A stretch of DNA of 64,000 nucleotides from Dipteronia dyeriana. Its lineage: Eukaryota > Streptophyta > Magnoliopsida > Sapindales > Sapindaceae. Positions 1 to 10,716 of this stretch are shown here, piece by piece. Position numbers and translations under genes: made by a program. Numbering within the stretch: position 1 is the first letter of the stretch; every line of letters starts with the position of its first letter. The notes beneath the pieces are model-generated. The model was not told the origin of the DNA and did no database searches. It saw only the letters and a program-made list of their open reading frames with translations. The stretch covers positions 24,182,001-24,246,000 of the forward strand of contig CM065303.1 of assembly GCA_032871835.1 (NCBI GenBank), read 5' to 3'.

Positions 1-839
1 TTTTTACCTAAGATTAGTATTTTTATTGTTTTTACCCAACAATTGACTATGGACTGTGGAGACTGAAATGCCCCTCATTTTTCCATTAGAAACATTTTTT
101 TTCTTCGTTCTCTCTCTTCTTTCTTTATCTCTCTTCAATCTCTTCTTTCTCTCTCTACCATAAATGGTCTCTCTCTTCCCAAATTTCTCTCTTCGTTCTC
201 TCTCTACCAGATACGGTTTGCTGAATTGTTTCCCATTTTTTATCTGAAATTATACCTCTCTTCAGTCTTAGCTTGAAACGATATCCCATCTCTTTAAAGA
301 GCCCATCTATATTTGAAATCATTGTTGTTGGAAACAAAATCTCTATAACAACACCATTTTGTTGAAACCTAAAAATTAGTTATGCTCAAACCCCTTTAAT
401 TCGGATTTGGATTCACTTGTCACGGATTCGGCAGGTGTTTGTAACAGGTTTTGCTTCGTTTGTCACAGATTCGACGGTGTTTCTCCAGATCTATTCTTCT
501 TATTATTATTATTTTTGTTTTTCCAGATCTATTCCTCTTCTTCTTTTTATCATTTAAAAAAATTTGATGAAGATTGATGTTGTTTGAGATTTATGATGAA
601 TTGAAGAATTTTTAATGATGATGATGATTAAAAATAAAGTTATATTTTTCTCCAGATCTGTTTAAAGGTTTTTTAGTTTTTTGTTTTGTTATTTACTTTT
701 TGTTTTGTTATTTACTTTTTGTTTTGAAGAGATCTGCAAATCCATCCAGATCTCCAAAGATTTTTTAAATTTTTTTGGTATGAGAAAATCTGGAAAATTT
801 CCAAATCTATTCAAATATGAATTTTTTTCCAGATTTCTT
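1..839. other. AT-rich DNA without a recognisable gene
   Basis: No open frame with protein-family similarity is visible on either strand. There is a CT-rich run near 100-215 and many poly-T tracts. The short minus-strand frame near 155-337 lies over this low-complexity sequence and is not supported. It could be the remnant of an element whose other parts lie outside the window. Confidence 0.5.
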
Positions 840-1135
840 TAATCACACCAGGTTACCAAATAAAAACATCACGATAACCAAATTAAACACACTAGGGCAG
901 ATCAATTAAACACACCACGATAACCCAATTAATATATCTGGACAGACCAATTAAACACACAAGGTGTAAACCAATTAAACACATCAGAGCAGACCAACTA
1001 AACACACCAGATGACCAATTAAACACACCAAGATAGACCAATTAAACACATCAAGCCACCAATTAAACACACAAAGACAGACCAATTAAACTCAATTAAA
1101 CACACAAGGATAACTCAGTTAAACACACCATAAAT
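840..1135. repeat. Degenerate AATTAAACACACC minisatellite
   Basis: About a dozen head-to-tail copies of a unit built around accAATTAAACACACCA are spaced roughly 20-30 bases apart. Linkers vary (gataac, gacag, ggtgta and similar). Spacing is irregular and units differ, so this is an old tandem array. Nothing in it suggests coding. Confidence 0.8.
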
Positions 1136-1283
1136 TGAAAGATACTTTGGCTTTAACTTTTGGAAGATACTTTGAAATTGTCTGATATCTACTTCTCTCT
1201 CTAACTATCTTAAAGTGAAAAGCTCTATAAATTAAAATCCAAGTTCATCTTCTTCCCCAACGAGTTTGACGTTCATATAGTTA

Positions 1284-1344
1284 CATAAGATCACTCATCT
1301 TATCAGTTTGTGAATATCAAACTGATAAGATGAGTGATCTTATG
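1284..1344. repeat. Perfect 27-bp inverted repeat with 7-base loop
   Basis: The left arm 1284-1310 is the exact reverse complement of 1318-1344. The loop 1311-1317 is tgaatat. Allowing one A/C mismatch at 1283/1345 the stem extends by three more pairs (1280-1282 with 1346-1348). A perfect stem of this size in otherwise decayed DNA suggests a recent foldback event or a selected hairpin. It resembles no terminator or tRNA. Confidence 0.9.
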
Positions 1345-1470
1345 CAACTTCGAAAAATACAAATACTGAGCAATTGCAATTTAAAAGCAGAATCAACGAA
1401 ACTCTAGACTATCAACGAAACTCTAGGTCAAATATAATGATGGCTCCCACCTCTCGAGTGGATTTGATCA

Positions 1471-1517
1471 GCTTATGAAGCTTATTAAAGCTTATAAAAG
1501 CTTATAAAAGCTTATAG
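1471..1517. repeat. Tandem 10-mer AAGCTTATaA
   Basis: Four to five consecutive copies of a 10-base unit around AAGCTTATAA. Each unit contains the palindrome AAGCTT. It sits between the hairpin at 1284-1344 and the inverted minisatellite that follows. Confidence 0.75.
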
Positions 1518-1529
1518 AAAACAATACTA

Positions 1530-1835
1530 AAGTCTCTGACAAAAGTCTCAGAGTGTGTTATAGAAGTCTTAGAGAGTGTTACAAAAGTCTCGGAGAAAGT
1601 CTCAGAGACTTCTTTAACACTATTCGAGACTTCTATAACACTCTCCGAGACTTCTTTAACACTCTTTAAGAAATCTATCGAGCTTTATCGATCTGAGACT
1701 TCTATAACACTTTTCGAGACTTCTATAACACTCTTTGAGACTTTTTTAACACTCTCTGAGACTTCTATCAAGCTCCATAACACTCTCCGAGACTTTTATT
1801 AAGACTTTAGAACATGTTCTGAGACTTTCACTAAC
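1530..1835. repeat. Minisatellite in head-to-head orientation
   Basis: Units of about 30 bases around GAGACTTCTATAACACTCTC are repeated. In roughly 1540-1600 they read in the reverse-complement sense (GTGTTATAGAAGTCT), and from about 1603 to 1810 they read forward. The two halves can therefore fold on each other. No protein is encoded. 1836-2112 downstream is non-coding as far as I can tell, with a GC-richer stretch at 1948-2070. Confidence 0.75.
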
Positions 1836-2112
1836 CTATATATTGTTCATCATCTTTCCCACTCGAAAATCTCAACCATCAACAACTTTAACAACGGAAG
1901 ATTCAAAACTAAAACCCAATTTAGGTGTTAAATTGAAAAAAAAGCTCTGGGGGTGCTGTTCCCTAACCCCTTGTGAGCTGACTGTGCAGCTCGACCACTA
2001 CGAGCTCAGCGAGAAGCTCGACCCCCGAGTTCGTCAACGTAGCGCCACTCTGTCGCCGTTCGAATGATCGTCTGGGTTTTAATGAGACTTTCTCTCTCTA
2101 CTTTATAACTCT

Positions 2113-2723
2113 TGTTGGGATATGTAAAGCCAGAAACTAGTAGAGAAACGATTTTCAGTAGGTGGCGTGGTAGAGACCGCAACGTAGATAGAAACTCAGA
2201 CCGCGGCACACACAACGGTGATGTCCAAGCATGACAAGTTACGCAGACCATGGTGCAAATATAGTGCATACACCGCGTCCTATGGAGCGGTGTTCTCCAA
2301 TGGTGTTAAGCGTTGAGGACCGCGACGTAGACACGTGCTTACACAATGATCATGGCAGATTTCATGAAAAATAGGAAATCCTGCGCCTAAAAGTAATTGG
2401 AAAGGAAATAGATTCCAATTAGGATATTCCATTTGGGATTTGGCTAATCCTAGTGCTCCTATATAAATACTACCATTATGTAAAGTGTGTAGAGGGTGAG
2501 AAAAATTGTTAAAGATAGAGAAAGCAATTGTAAATGGACTGAAAGAGAGATAGAGAGATTGTAATTAACTCTGAAAAATATTGGAATGAGTGTGGTACGC
2601 TCTGTGGACTTAGGTAAATTGTTGAACAATGTAAAATCTTTTTTGTCTTCTTTCTTCTTTTTGCTTTCTATTATTTGTGTTTGTGATTAGATTTGTGTGT
2701 GTGTGCGATTTTTCTCGACAACA
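2113..2723 (+). repeat. 5' LTR of the Tork-like copia
   Basis: It starts TGTTGGGATATG and ends CGACAACA, so it has the usual TG...CA ends, 611 bases long. Its first ~290 bases align with 7653-7942. It contains a GC-rich repeat block at about 2160-2350 and a likely TATA box (ctatataaata near 2459). The primer-binding site follows directly. Confidence 0.85.
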
Positions 2724-2740
2724 ATTGATATTAGAGCTCC
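2724..2740 (+). other. Primer-binding site (initiator-Met tRNA type)
   Basis: attgatattagagctcc directly after the LTR matches the common plant copia site TGGTATCAGAGC with two changes. In plant copia elements this site pairs with the 3' end of initiator-Met tRNA to prime minus-strand DNA synthesis. Confidence 0.75.
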
Positions 2741-2806
2741 GGGTTGGGGCAGATTATTTTTCACATAAATCTTGGTTTTCTCAAAGTCATCGATTTCGCC
2801 GTTGAG

Positions 2807-3663
2807 ATGGAGTCTGAGAAGGAAACGTACAAGATTGAAAAATTTAGTGAATCGAATTTCAGCTTCTGGAAGATACATATGGAGGATTATCTGTACCAGA
2901 AAGATCTGCATTGGCCAATAAAAGAAAGACCAAAGGATATGACCGATGAAGATTGGGAAAAGAAATGAAAACAGAAAAACATGGATATTGATGATTTTGA
3001 AGTCTTGAACCGGAAAGCATAGGGAGCAATTCGTCTTAGTTTGACAAAGCAAATCACCTTCAACGTAAAGGATCAAAAAATTGTCAATGATCTAATGGAT
3101 ACCTTATCATACTTAGACGAATAACCTTATATGGTAAGGAAAGTCCATCTCGTCAAAAAGTTATCAACCTCAAAGATGGCGGAGAGTCAGAATTTTAAAG
3201 ATTTTCTGAATCAGTTTAACGAAGTGAAGAATAGGTTGTGTTATTTATCTATGGGTTTTGATGAGGCGTTTATGGTGGCGTTTCTACTCACCCAATTGCT
3301 AGAAAGTTGGAAGACGACAAGCCAGTGGATTGCCAACTCGTTCGAGAAAGAAAAATTGAATCTTCAGTAGGTTGTAAACATGATCATGACCGAAGAGATC
3401 ATGATGCGTGAAGAAGGATTAGAGGCGTCTACATATTTAACACTAAATTTGGAAGGTAGGGAAGGCAGAAGCAGAAATCGAAACACAAATCAACGGGGAA
3501 GATCAAAGTCAAGAGGAATGTCTAAATCCAAGAATCAGGTAAACTATTCGGAAAACCAGCAACGAAGCAAAAAAGATGTAGAGTGCTGGAATTATGGTTA
3601 GAAAGACCATTTCTCGTATGAGTGGTCCGAGAAGAAATATAAGGGTAAGAGCAATGCGAATTG
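2807..3663 (+). pseudogene. Degenerate copia gag
   Basis: The frame beginning at ATG 2807 (MESEKETYKIEKFSESNFSF) has the usual gag opening: an F-x-G/E-x-N-F-x-x-W region with W near residue 21. After a stop at 2966 it continues in fragments at 3131-3370 (text LLTQLLESWKTT) and 3380-3601. The final fragment is rich in R, S and K and runs into a zinc-knuckle relic (CWNYG, stop, KDHFSYEW). The second and last cysteines of that CCHC motif are gone. Gag would package the element RNA. At least four stops make it non-functional. Confidence 0.8.
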
Positions 3664-4960
3664 TTTGTATGAGGAGTCAGATGACTGCCTTATCTGCTCA
3701 TTAGAAAGCAAGATGGAGTCTTGGGTGTCGGATTCGGGAGAGTCTTTCCATGCCACGCCTCACAGAGAGTTGCTCGAGAAGTACATCTCTAAAAAATTGG
3801 GTAAAGTGTATCTTGGTGACGATCAAGCATGCGACATTTCCAGGAATGAAGATGTGAAGATTCAACTACAAGGGTCAGTTTGGAAGCTCGGCAATGTGAG
3901 GCACATACCGGACTTACGGAAGAAGTTGTTCTCTATTGGGCAATTGGCGTCAGACGGTTATGTGACGACTTTCACAGGTGATAAGTGGAAGATTTTGAAA
4001 GGAGCTATGACAATCACCCGAGGAAGTAAGACTGGGTCACTTTTCACAACAATTGATGGTTATAGTTCAATCGCTATGGCAGAAGGTAAAGATCCGAACT
4101 TGTGGCACCAGAGGCTTGGGCACATGAGTACTCAGAGGTTGAAGTGTCTACATTCGAGAGGTAAATTTCCAGAGTTAAAATCCGTTGTAGTTGATTTTTG
4201 TGAAAGTTGTATATTGGGAAAACAGAAGCGAGTAAGCTTCAAGAGGACCGGAAGAGCAACAACAAAAGAGATGATGAAACTAGTGCACACCGATATTTGG
4301 GATGATCTTTCCAGAAAGTTATGGGTTTACTTTCTAAAATACTGGTCAGATGCATTTGATGCTTTCAAAGATGGAAAACCTGGGTTGGAAACGAGACAGG
4401 GATGAAGATCAAAAGGCTGCATTCAGACAATGGTAGATAGTATGAAGACAATGAATTCAAGAAGTTCTGCTACCAGAGCGAGATAAATCTCAGTAAGATG
4501 GTTCCTGGAACTCTACAACAAAATGACATAGGAGAGCGGATGAACAGGACATTAACTGAGAGAGCCAGAAGCATGAGATTGCATTCAGGGTTACCAAAAC
4601 AATTCCGGGCAGAAGCAGTCAATGCAGCAGCATATTTGATCAACAGAGGATCATCAAAGACCTTGGACTTTGTTATACTAAAAGAGATCTGGACTGGGAA
4701 AGAGGTAAAAATTTCTCATCTTAATGTGTTTGGGTGTGTTTCTTATGTACATGTAAGTGATCATACGGGGAGTAAGCTAGACCGCCAAGTCATTAAAGTG
4801 CATTTTGGTAGGCTATGAAGAGGATGGATTTGGTTACAAGCTGTCGGAAGACCAAAACTGCAAGATGATCAAAAGTAGAGATGTAGTCTTCAACGAAAGG
4901 GGATAGGTATCTGAGCCGAGAGAGTTAGAATATTTTGGACCGGATGATATACAGGATAGA
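3664..4960 (+). pseudogene. Copia protease and integrase, broken
   Basis: A 246-residue open stretch (3665-4405) carries the protease active site DSG in WVSDSGESFHATPHR, then the pre-integrase zinc motif WHQRLGHM...CESC with both His and both Cys present, then the first integrase aspartate in HTDIWD. The second catalytic region appears as SDN near 4423, just before a stop and frameshift. The glutamate region QQNDIGERMNRTL is at about 4516. The frame then decays through FGCVSYVHV. The usual integrase core is shortened between WDDL and SDN. Confidence 0.8.
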
Positions 4961-5045
4961 GGGATCGTGGAACATATTAAATAGAATGACAAATAGCAAC
5001 CTGTGCAGCCCTAGGTACAAGAACCTATCCCACTTAGAGATGTTC

Positions 5046-6945
5046 CAGCAACACAGGTTCAGACATTAAGAAGATCATTTCGAACTCCTACACCATATCA
5101 AAAGTACTTGTAATACATGTTGTTGATAGATGCGGAAGAACCTGAGTGCTATGATGAAGCTTGTCAATGAGAAGATACGAGCAAATTGCAATGAAGGTTG
5201 AGATAAAGTCGTTGGTATCTAACCAAACTTGGGAGTTAGCCAAGTTGCTTGAAGGAAAAAAAGCCCTACAGAGTAAGTGGGTGTTTCGGATCAAAGAGGA
5301 ACATGATGGTTCCAAGAGATATATACAAGGCACGACTCGTAGTCAAAGGTTTCCAACAAACTGAAGATATTGACTACTCTAAAGTTTTCTTTTCCGTTTT
5401 TAAACTAACTATGATCCGATTAGTGTTAAGTAGACATGACACCAGTTCCGATTTCGGTTACGATTCCAGTTCAGTTCTGGTTTGGAACCTGCGGTTTCGA
5501 TTTTTAGGGAACCGAAACCTTTTAAGGGAGGTTCTGGTTCTGGAACCGTCGGTTACCGTCCGATTCTGACTGTTCGGTTCTATTTTTTTTATAAAAAAAA
5601 AACAAACCCGAATTCCTAAATCCCAATTCCTAATCACAATTATCACCTTTATCAGTTCGAAATTTCAAACCCAAATCAAACCAACAAACACCACAAATCA
5701 CACAAATCAAACCCACCACAAACCAAAAATCACATACACTACACCACAAATCAAATCAGTCAAAACTCAAACACACACAAACTCAAAACCAACCACCACC
5801 TAAACTCAATCACACAGATCCATTACACCGGCGACCGCCATCAATGGTTGACCACCCCCAATCTCATCTCTCCCATTCGATCTAAGCAAGAAGAAGAATA
5901 AAGAAGAAGAAATCTGGCGATGAGGCGAGGAAGATGAAAAATTAAAGAAGAAAGGGAAGATGATGATCGATGATGGTGACTGGTGTGGTGAGAGAGATGT
6001 ATATAAAACATTAAACTATATATATATATATATAGGGAGAGAGATCTGATAAGATGAGATGCTTTTACAAAAACCATATATTAGTTTGTCAGATGATGAT
6101 GATCTCATCTGATTTTAATAAAAAAATAAAAATAAAAACAACATTTTTTTGGAACCGAGTGGTTCGAACCGAACCGAACCGAAACCGACGGTTCCAGTCC
6201 GATTCAAACCGTTCGATTCTAGAAAAATGAGAACCGAACTGAAACCGATCTTCCACCGGTTTTAGTTCAGTTTTGGAACTGGAATCAAAACTGAAATTTC
6301 TGATTTAGGTTTTGATTTTTATGGTTCGATTCTCCAGTCCGAGTATTGTCACAGTAAAAGGGTTATATCTGGAGCATTTAGATTTGAAGACTGTCTTTCC
6401 TCATGGAGAATTGGAAGAAGAGATATACATGAAGCAATCGTAAGGGTTTGCAAAAATTGGCACGGAAGAGTTGGTATGCAAGTTGAGGAAAAACTTGTAT
6501 GGTTTAAAACAAGCTCCGACAGTGGTATAAGAAGTTCAATGGATTCATGCAAGAGCATGGCTACTTGAGATGCAATGCTGACCACTGCTGCTACTTTAAA
6601 ATGGTTAAGTCTAGTTTCATAATATTATTACTTTATGTTAATGACATGTTAGTAGCTGGTGAAAATTTAGAAGAGATTAACAATTTGAAGAAGCAACTTT
6701 CGAGTGAATTTGAGATGAGGGATTTGGGTCAAGCAAAGTAAATCCTTGGAATGAGGATTAGTAGAGACAAACAAGAAGGTACATTGAAGCTTCACAAGCA
6801 TAGTACATTCGGAAGGTGTTAGAGAGATTCAGCATGGAAGATGTGAAATCGGTGAGAATACCTTTGGCCAGTCACTTCAGGTTGTCCAAGGATTAGAGTT
6901 CGGAGATGAAAGAGGAGAAGGACTTCATGACTAGAGTTCCTTATT
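5046..6945 (+). pseudogene. Copia reverse transcriptase split by an insertion
   Basis: The N-terminal RT part (text KARLVVKGFQQTEDIDYSKVF) runs to MIRLVLS near 5430. It resumes near 6360 with LEHLDLKTVFPHGELEEEIYMKQS and continues to DLGQAK near 6740. The catalytic motif reads YVND (about 6633-6644) instead of YVDD, which would remove one metal-binding aspartate. Several frameshifts are present. The gap is filled by the foldback element described separately. Confidence 0.85.
5433..6350. mobile_element. hAT-like foldback (MITE-like) insertion in RT
   Basis: About 0.9 kb sits between two halves of one RT domain. Its left end is full of GGTT(C)CGGTT-type motifs and its right end has the complementary set (GAACCGAACCGAACCG). 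The ends are thus long, imperfect inverted repeats with subterminal short repeats, as in Ac/hAT-derived non-autonomous elements. The centre is AT-rich with a TA microsatellite near 6018-6035. It has no transposase. I could not find a clean 8-base target-site duplication, so the hAT assignment and exact ends are tentative. Confidence 0.6.
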
Positions 6946-7558
6946 AGAAGTCTAATGTATGCCATGACTTGCACAAGACCAGACATTACCCAAGCAGTAG
7001 GAGTATTAAGCCGATACATGTCCAATCCTAGCAAGCGTCACTAGGAGGCAGTGAAGTGGATCCTAAGATACCTGAGGGGTATGACGGAGAGATGTCTAGC
7101 CTTCAGAAGAGATGAAATCAAGCTAAAAGGTTATATGGATTCAGATTATACCAGAGAGGTGGATCATAGCAGAAGTACCATCGGATATGTGTTTACAATG
7201 GTGAGTACCACGATTAGTTGTAGTGACAATCTCTACAACTGAAGCAGAGTATGTAGTTGTGATAGAAGCAAGCAAGGAGCTGATATGGTTACTTGGGTTG
7301 TTAGCTGAGTTGGGATTCAATCAGGTGATGAACGTGTTACATAGTGACAGTCAAAGTGCAATACAATTGGTTAATAATTCGACGTTCCATTCTAGGACCA
7401 AGTATATAGACCTCCACTACTACTTTATTAGATTGTTAATCAAGGAAGGAGTGTTGAAGTTAGTGAAGGTTACAGGAACTAAGAATCCAGCTTACATGTT
7501 GACCAAACCAGTCACTACTAAAAAACTGGAGTTGTACGCAACTTCAATGGGTCTTTAA
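6946..7558 (+). pseudogene. Copia RNase H, C-terminal end of pol
   Basis: The text TRPDITQAVGVLSRYMSNP is followed by MKWILRYLRGMTERCL, DSDYTREVDHSRSTIGYVF and then, after a frameshift near 7220, ISTTEAEYVVVIEASKELIWL. It closes with HSRTKYIDLHYYFIR and a stop at 7558. DSDY, E in AEAEY and D in HSDSQSA are the expected RNase H acidic residues. 7559-7640 is untranslated sequence. Confidence 0.85.
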
Positions 7559-7640
7559 GAGTGAAGATGTGTGGAATGACCGCTATTTATCCACTATATC
7601 ATCAAAGAAGGATGAAGAACATCTATTGAGTTTCAATCTT

Positions 7641-7652
7641 CAGGTGGGAGAC
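7641..7652 (+). other. Polypurine tract
   Basis: caggtgggagac lies immediately before the 3' LTR. It is the plus-strand priming site expected for an LTR retrotransposon. Confidence 0.75.
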
Positions 7653-7942
7653 TGATAGGATATGCAAAACCAGAAACTAGTGGAGAAACGATTTCCTACA
7701 GGTGGTGCGGTGGAGACCGCTGCACACAGCGGTGGTATCCAGGCTTGACATGTTGTGCAGACCACGGCACGGACGTAGTGCACACACCACTGCCTATAGA
7801 GCAGTGTTCCAGTGGTGTTAAGAGTCGATGGCCGTGATATAGGCACGTGCCTACGCAGCAGTCCAGATAGCGGTCGTGGCGGATTTCATGAGAAATAGGA
7901 AATCCTGTGCCTAGAAGTAATTGTAACGAAAATAGATTCTAT
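7653..7942 (+). repeat. Truncated 3' LTR of the Tork-like copia
   Basis: TGATAGGATATGCAAAACC onward aligns with 2113-2400 of the 5' LTR with many substitutions. The alignment stops abruptly at about 7940, where unrelated sequence begins. The GC-rich block of the LTR is retained at about 7690-7885. Confidence 0.85.
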
Positions 7943-8939
7943 TCACCGAAAAATCATTCGAGGTGAGAAATTTCAGCTAACACCCTCAAGACCATTACCT
8001 CGGAGGTTGCAGTCATGGTTGGTACCTTCGGTATTCTGGTTTATACGTGTAATAGAGGAGATGAAAATAGGTTATAACAAGACGTGTGAAGGATATATAT
8101 ATAGAAAATGGCAATGTTTTATTATTATAAATGAGTCAAACATAATATAAAAAAGTTACTCAAAATTCTCGAGCTCTCTTGGGTACAATGAAGGTGGCAG
8201 TTTAGTGCCTGTCGATAAGTAGATAAAATGGAGGCTGTGTTCTCCTTAGAGGCGACGATGGAGTCTTGTTCTTCGTTGACTAATCTAGCACTTTTTTATC
8301 TGCCCCCAATGTATTTATACACGGTTCAACTAGGTTTTGCATGTAGTTTCCCCACCATGCATATCTGAATCAAATCCCCCCTTATTGGGAAGGATCTTCT
8401 GGAATGGCGAAATACATCTTTATACCCATCTTGGCATTAGGAGCTCGATCTAACATTTCTTGGTCCCTATTAGAGCCCGACATGGTTATTTTGATGCTTT
8501 CCAACGGTAACAGAACTTCACGGGCTTCCTCCTTCTTATCTGGATAGATTAGGTTTATCATCTGGTGAAACAGAGAGATACTGTAGGGCGAACTCGACGT
8601 CTTGAAGGTTCTTTTATACAACTGGAGAAGGTATCATTTGTTTGGGTAAGTCGCGTGACATCTCAACCTTAGGGAACTCAAGTATTCACATGTCGGCCTG
8701 GCTTCGTGCTCCTATTTTGATGTAAGGAGTTTGATTTATTCACACCAATCCTTACCTGGTGACCATGGATGCTTGCGAGGTGTTCCACAAGTATGGGTGA
8801 TATTGTATTGTTTCTACGGGGTTGTAAGGTAGCTCGACCTCGGGAACCTTGGTACCCTGTCGTGTAATCCCGGATTTGGACCCTTACTTTGATAGTGAAA
8901 AATTTACCTTTGGTCCATAGCTAAATTTGGCTATTAACA
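7943..8939 (-). repeat. Possible partial 3' LTR of the Tat-like gypsy
   Basis: On the minus strand a purine-rich run (cagaggggact, complement of about 8945-8955) is followed by TGTTAATAGCC starting at 8939. This is the arrangement of a polypurine tract and LTR start. No second LTR copy is in the window, so the call rests on that junction alone. The sequence has no supported gene. 8940-9354 is leader sequence of the antisense gene. Confidence 0.35.
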
Positions 8940-9354
8940 GAAGTCCCCTCTGAATTGAACATCAGTGATTGAGTTAGGGTTGGAATCAGATTTCCTGTTT
9001 TATTTGGGAAATTTTACTTTTTTTTTTGTTAGAATCCGGGAAGGAATCCTCTCATTAAATGCAGGAGAACCTTGGTAAGCAAGGAAACGATTTTTTTTCA
9101 AAAAACTGGATGTGTTACGTCAGTCCCCGAGAAAAGAGGCAATCTTCACCGAAGATCTCGCTTTCCAGCTTGCTTCCATCACCAAAGTTACTGGTTACTG
9201 TTCCACTTATCCCCATTTAAACCCGGTCACGTCGTCTTCCTTCTCACGATTTTCATTATTTCAAATTTCAAACTTTTAAGAATTTCTCTCTCTTCGCCTT
9301 CACAAGAATCTTCCCCGTCTTCCTTCTTCTCTCAAAACTCTTCTCCATTTGACA

Positions 9355-9713
9355 ATGTCGAACTCAGGTGATAGTATTGATCGTTTAGTAGAGGGCTATG
9401 ACATCTCTAGCCTTGCTCTCAGGAAGTGGGCACGAAAAGATTTTGGCAGTGGAGACTCCCCTCCTAACCCTAAGCATCGCCGCTCGGGTAGGAACGTATC
9501 AATCGGGTCTGGCTTCACTAACAAACTCGACGAACTTCTAGACTTGGTCGACGAGGACTCAAATAAAGATTCTAGGGGTATGGCAGCTGGTGGTGCCTCT
9601 GTCGCGGTTTTGGTACCCTTCCGGAAGGAATTCTTCCCTGTGATTTCAAGATCATCCTCGATTCTTCTGTTAGGCCAGAAATAATTGAACGGCTAAAAGC
9701 CAAAAATGATATC
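9355..9713 (+). pseudogene. Antisense gene of the Tat-like element, first exon part
   Basis: ATG at 9355 opens MSNSGDSIDRLVEGYDISSL. A serine- and basic-rich segment follows, with acidic text ELLDLVDEDS. The frame has a stop at 9682, but a shifted frame continues (EIIERLKAKNDI) to the insertion at 9714. It resumes at 16920. The protein resembles the loosely defined plant 'putative gypsy-type transposon' family (Pfam Transposase_28-like), from the later text RFPLH. It lies opposite in strand to pol. Upstream, 9190-9350 is pyrimidine-rich with a possible TATA-like catttaaacc. The function of this family is unknown. Confidence 0.5.
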
Positions 9714-10716
9714 TGTTGATGGATATTTTTGGATCGTATAGGATTGATCATGTGTCTAACAGGTTTTTATAAATTGTTGAAGTGGTTATGAGAAAGATAG
9801 AAAAAGAGAAAAAACATGCATACATAAGTTAACGTGGTAAAACCCCAAGGTGGGGAAACGTCTATGGTTACCAGTGACGGCGAGAAGAAATTCACTATAC
9901 TATAATAATTACACACTCAATCTTTCTTTTTTGGCGTATCTCTATGTTTTTCTTGTATAATTTCTATATGTTGTTGTGTATATCTCCGTCCCACTTTTGC
10001 ACTGACGTTATGGGTCTATTTATATGTGTATGAAACCCTAATCCTTGTTGTACAAATAAGGAAATGTAGTAGTATTTAATTATAACCGATTACGTGTTGA
10101 AGTCGTCTTTATCTTCTTTCCTATTTCGGAGATCTTATGTACTGAATTAGAGTCTTCGTAGGATTCTAACTAAGTAGTCTATTTTAAACCTATTTCCTCA
10201 TCAGTGTGCAACCTTCTAGAAGAGCAGAGTTACTGTTTGATTTGGACTCATCTCCTGTTTGATGTTTATCCTTCTGAAAGATTTGAGTTATTTCCTGAAT
10301 AGAATTCTCTTACACTGAAGCGGAAATAAGGATATTTCCTTATTGGAGTGTGATTCTAGATTCCTCATTTAAGTAAGACAATTATTTTTCATATTTGAGT
10401 CGTAGTTGCTTTTAATGTCTCCAGCGTGATGTCCAACTGACCAACTGTCTAGTCTCGATCAGACTTCTTTTATCCCGATTAGATGGTCCTAACCAAGCTG
10501 TTTCTACCCGATCAGTTAGTTTCCTCGATCAGGTTATTTATGCCTTATTAGTTGGTTTTCCCGACCAACTTAGGTAATCTTGACTAGGCCTTGAGATCAT
10601 CTATTAATTATCTTGGATTAATCTTCCCTGATTGACTTTATGGCATAGCATATCTAATCACCATATTTTTAGGTGATCATGCTGACTTGTCATGCTATCA
10701 AAAAATCCATATAACA
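9714..10716 (-). repeat. 3' LTR of the nested gypsy element
   Basis: It starts TGTTGATGG and ends CATATAACA, 1003 bases. The block with gtggtaaaaccccaaggtggggaaac (9834-9860) recurs in the other LTR near 13370-13397. The two LTRs differ at many positions, so the insertion is not recent. Confidence 0.9.

Larger units (their letters stand above)
2113..7942 (+). mobile_element. Ty1/copia retrotransposon, Tork/Tnt1-like, degenerate
   Basis: The order 5' LTR, primer-binding site, gag, protease, integrase, RT, RNase H, polypurine tract and partial 3' LTR is the Ty1/copia order. The GAG-pre-integrase text WHQRLGHMS and the RNase H text ISTTEAEY support copia. The style of the protease and pre-integrase region resembles the Tork group (inference). 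All frames carry stops and frameshifts, a foldback insertion splits RT, and the 3' LTR stops after about 290 of 611 bases, so no downstream target-site duplication is available. The five bases before the 5' LTR are actct. Confidence 0.85.

Noticed and set aside
840..1135. CRISPR-like look of regularly recurring AATTAAACACACC
   Set aside because: Units are short, variable and irregularly spaced, with no conserved repeat/spacer pattern, and the DNA is from a plant.
1843..2067. Open frame of 74 codons before the Tork-like LTR
   Set aside because: No similarity or domain, and it crosses from AT-rich to GC-rich non-coding sequence.
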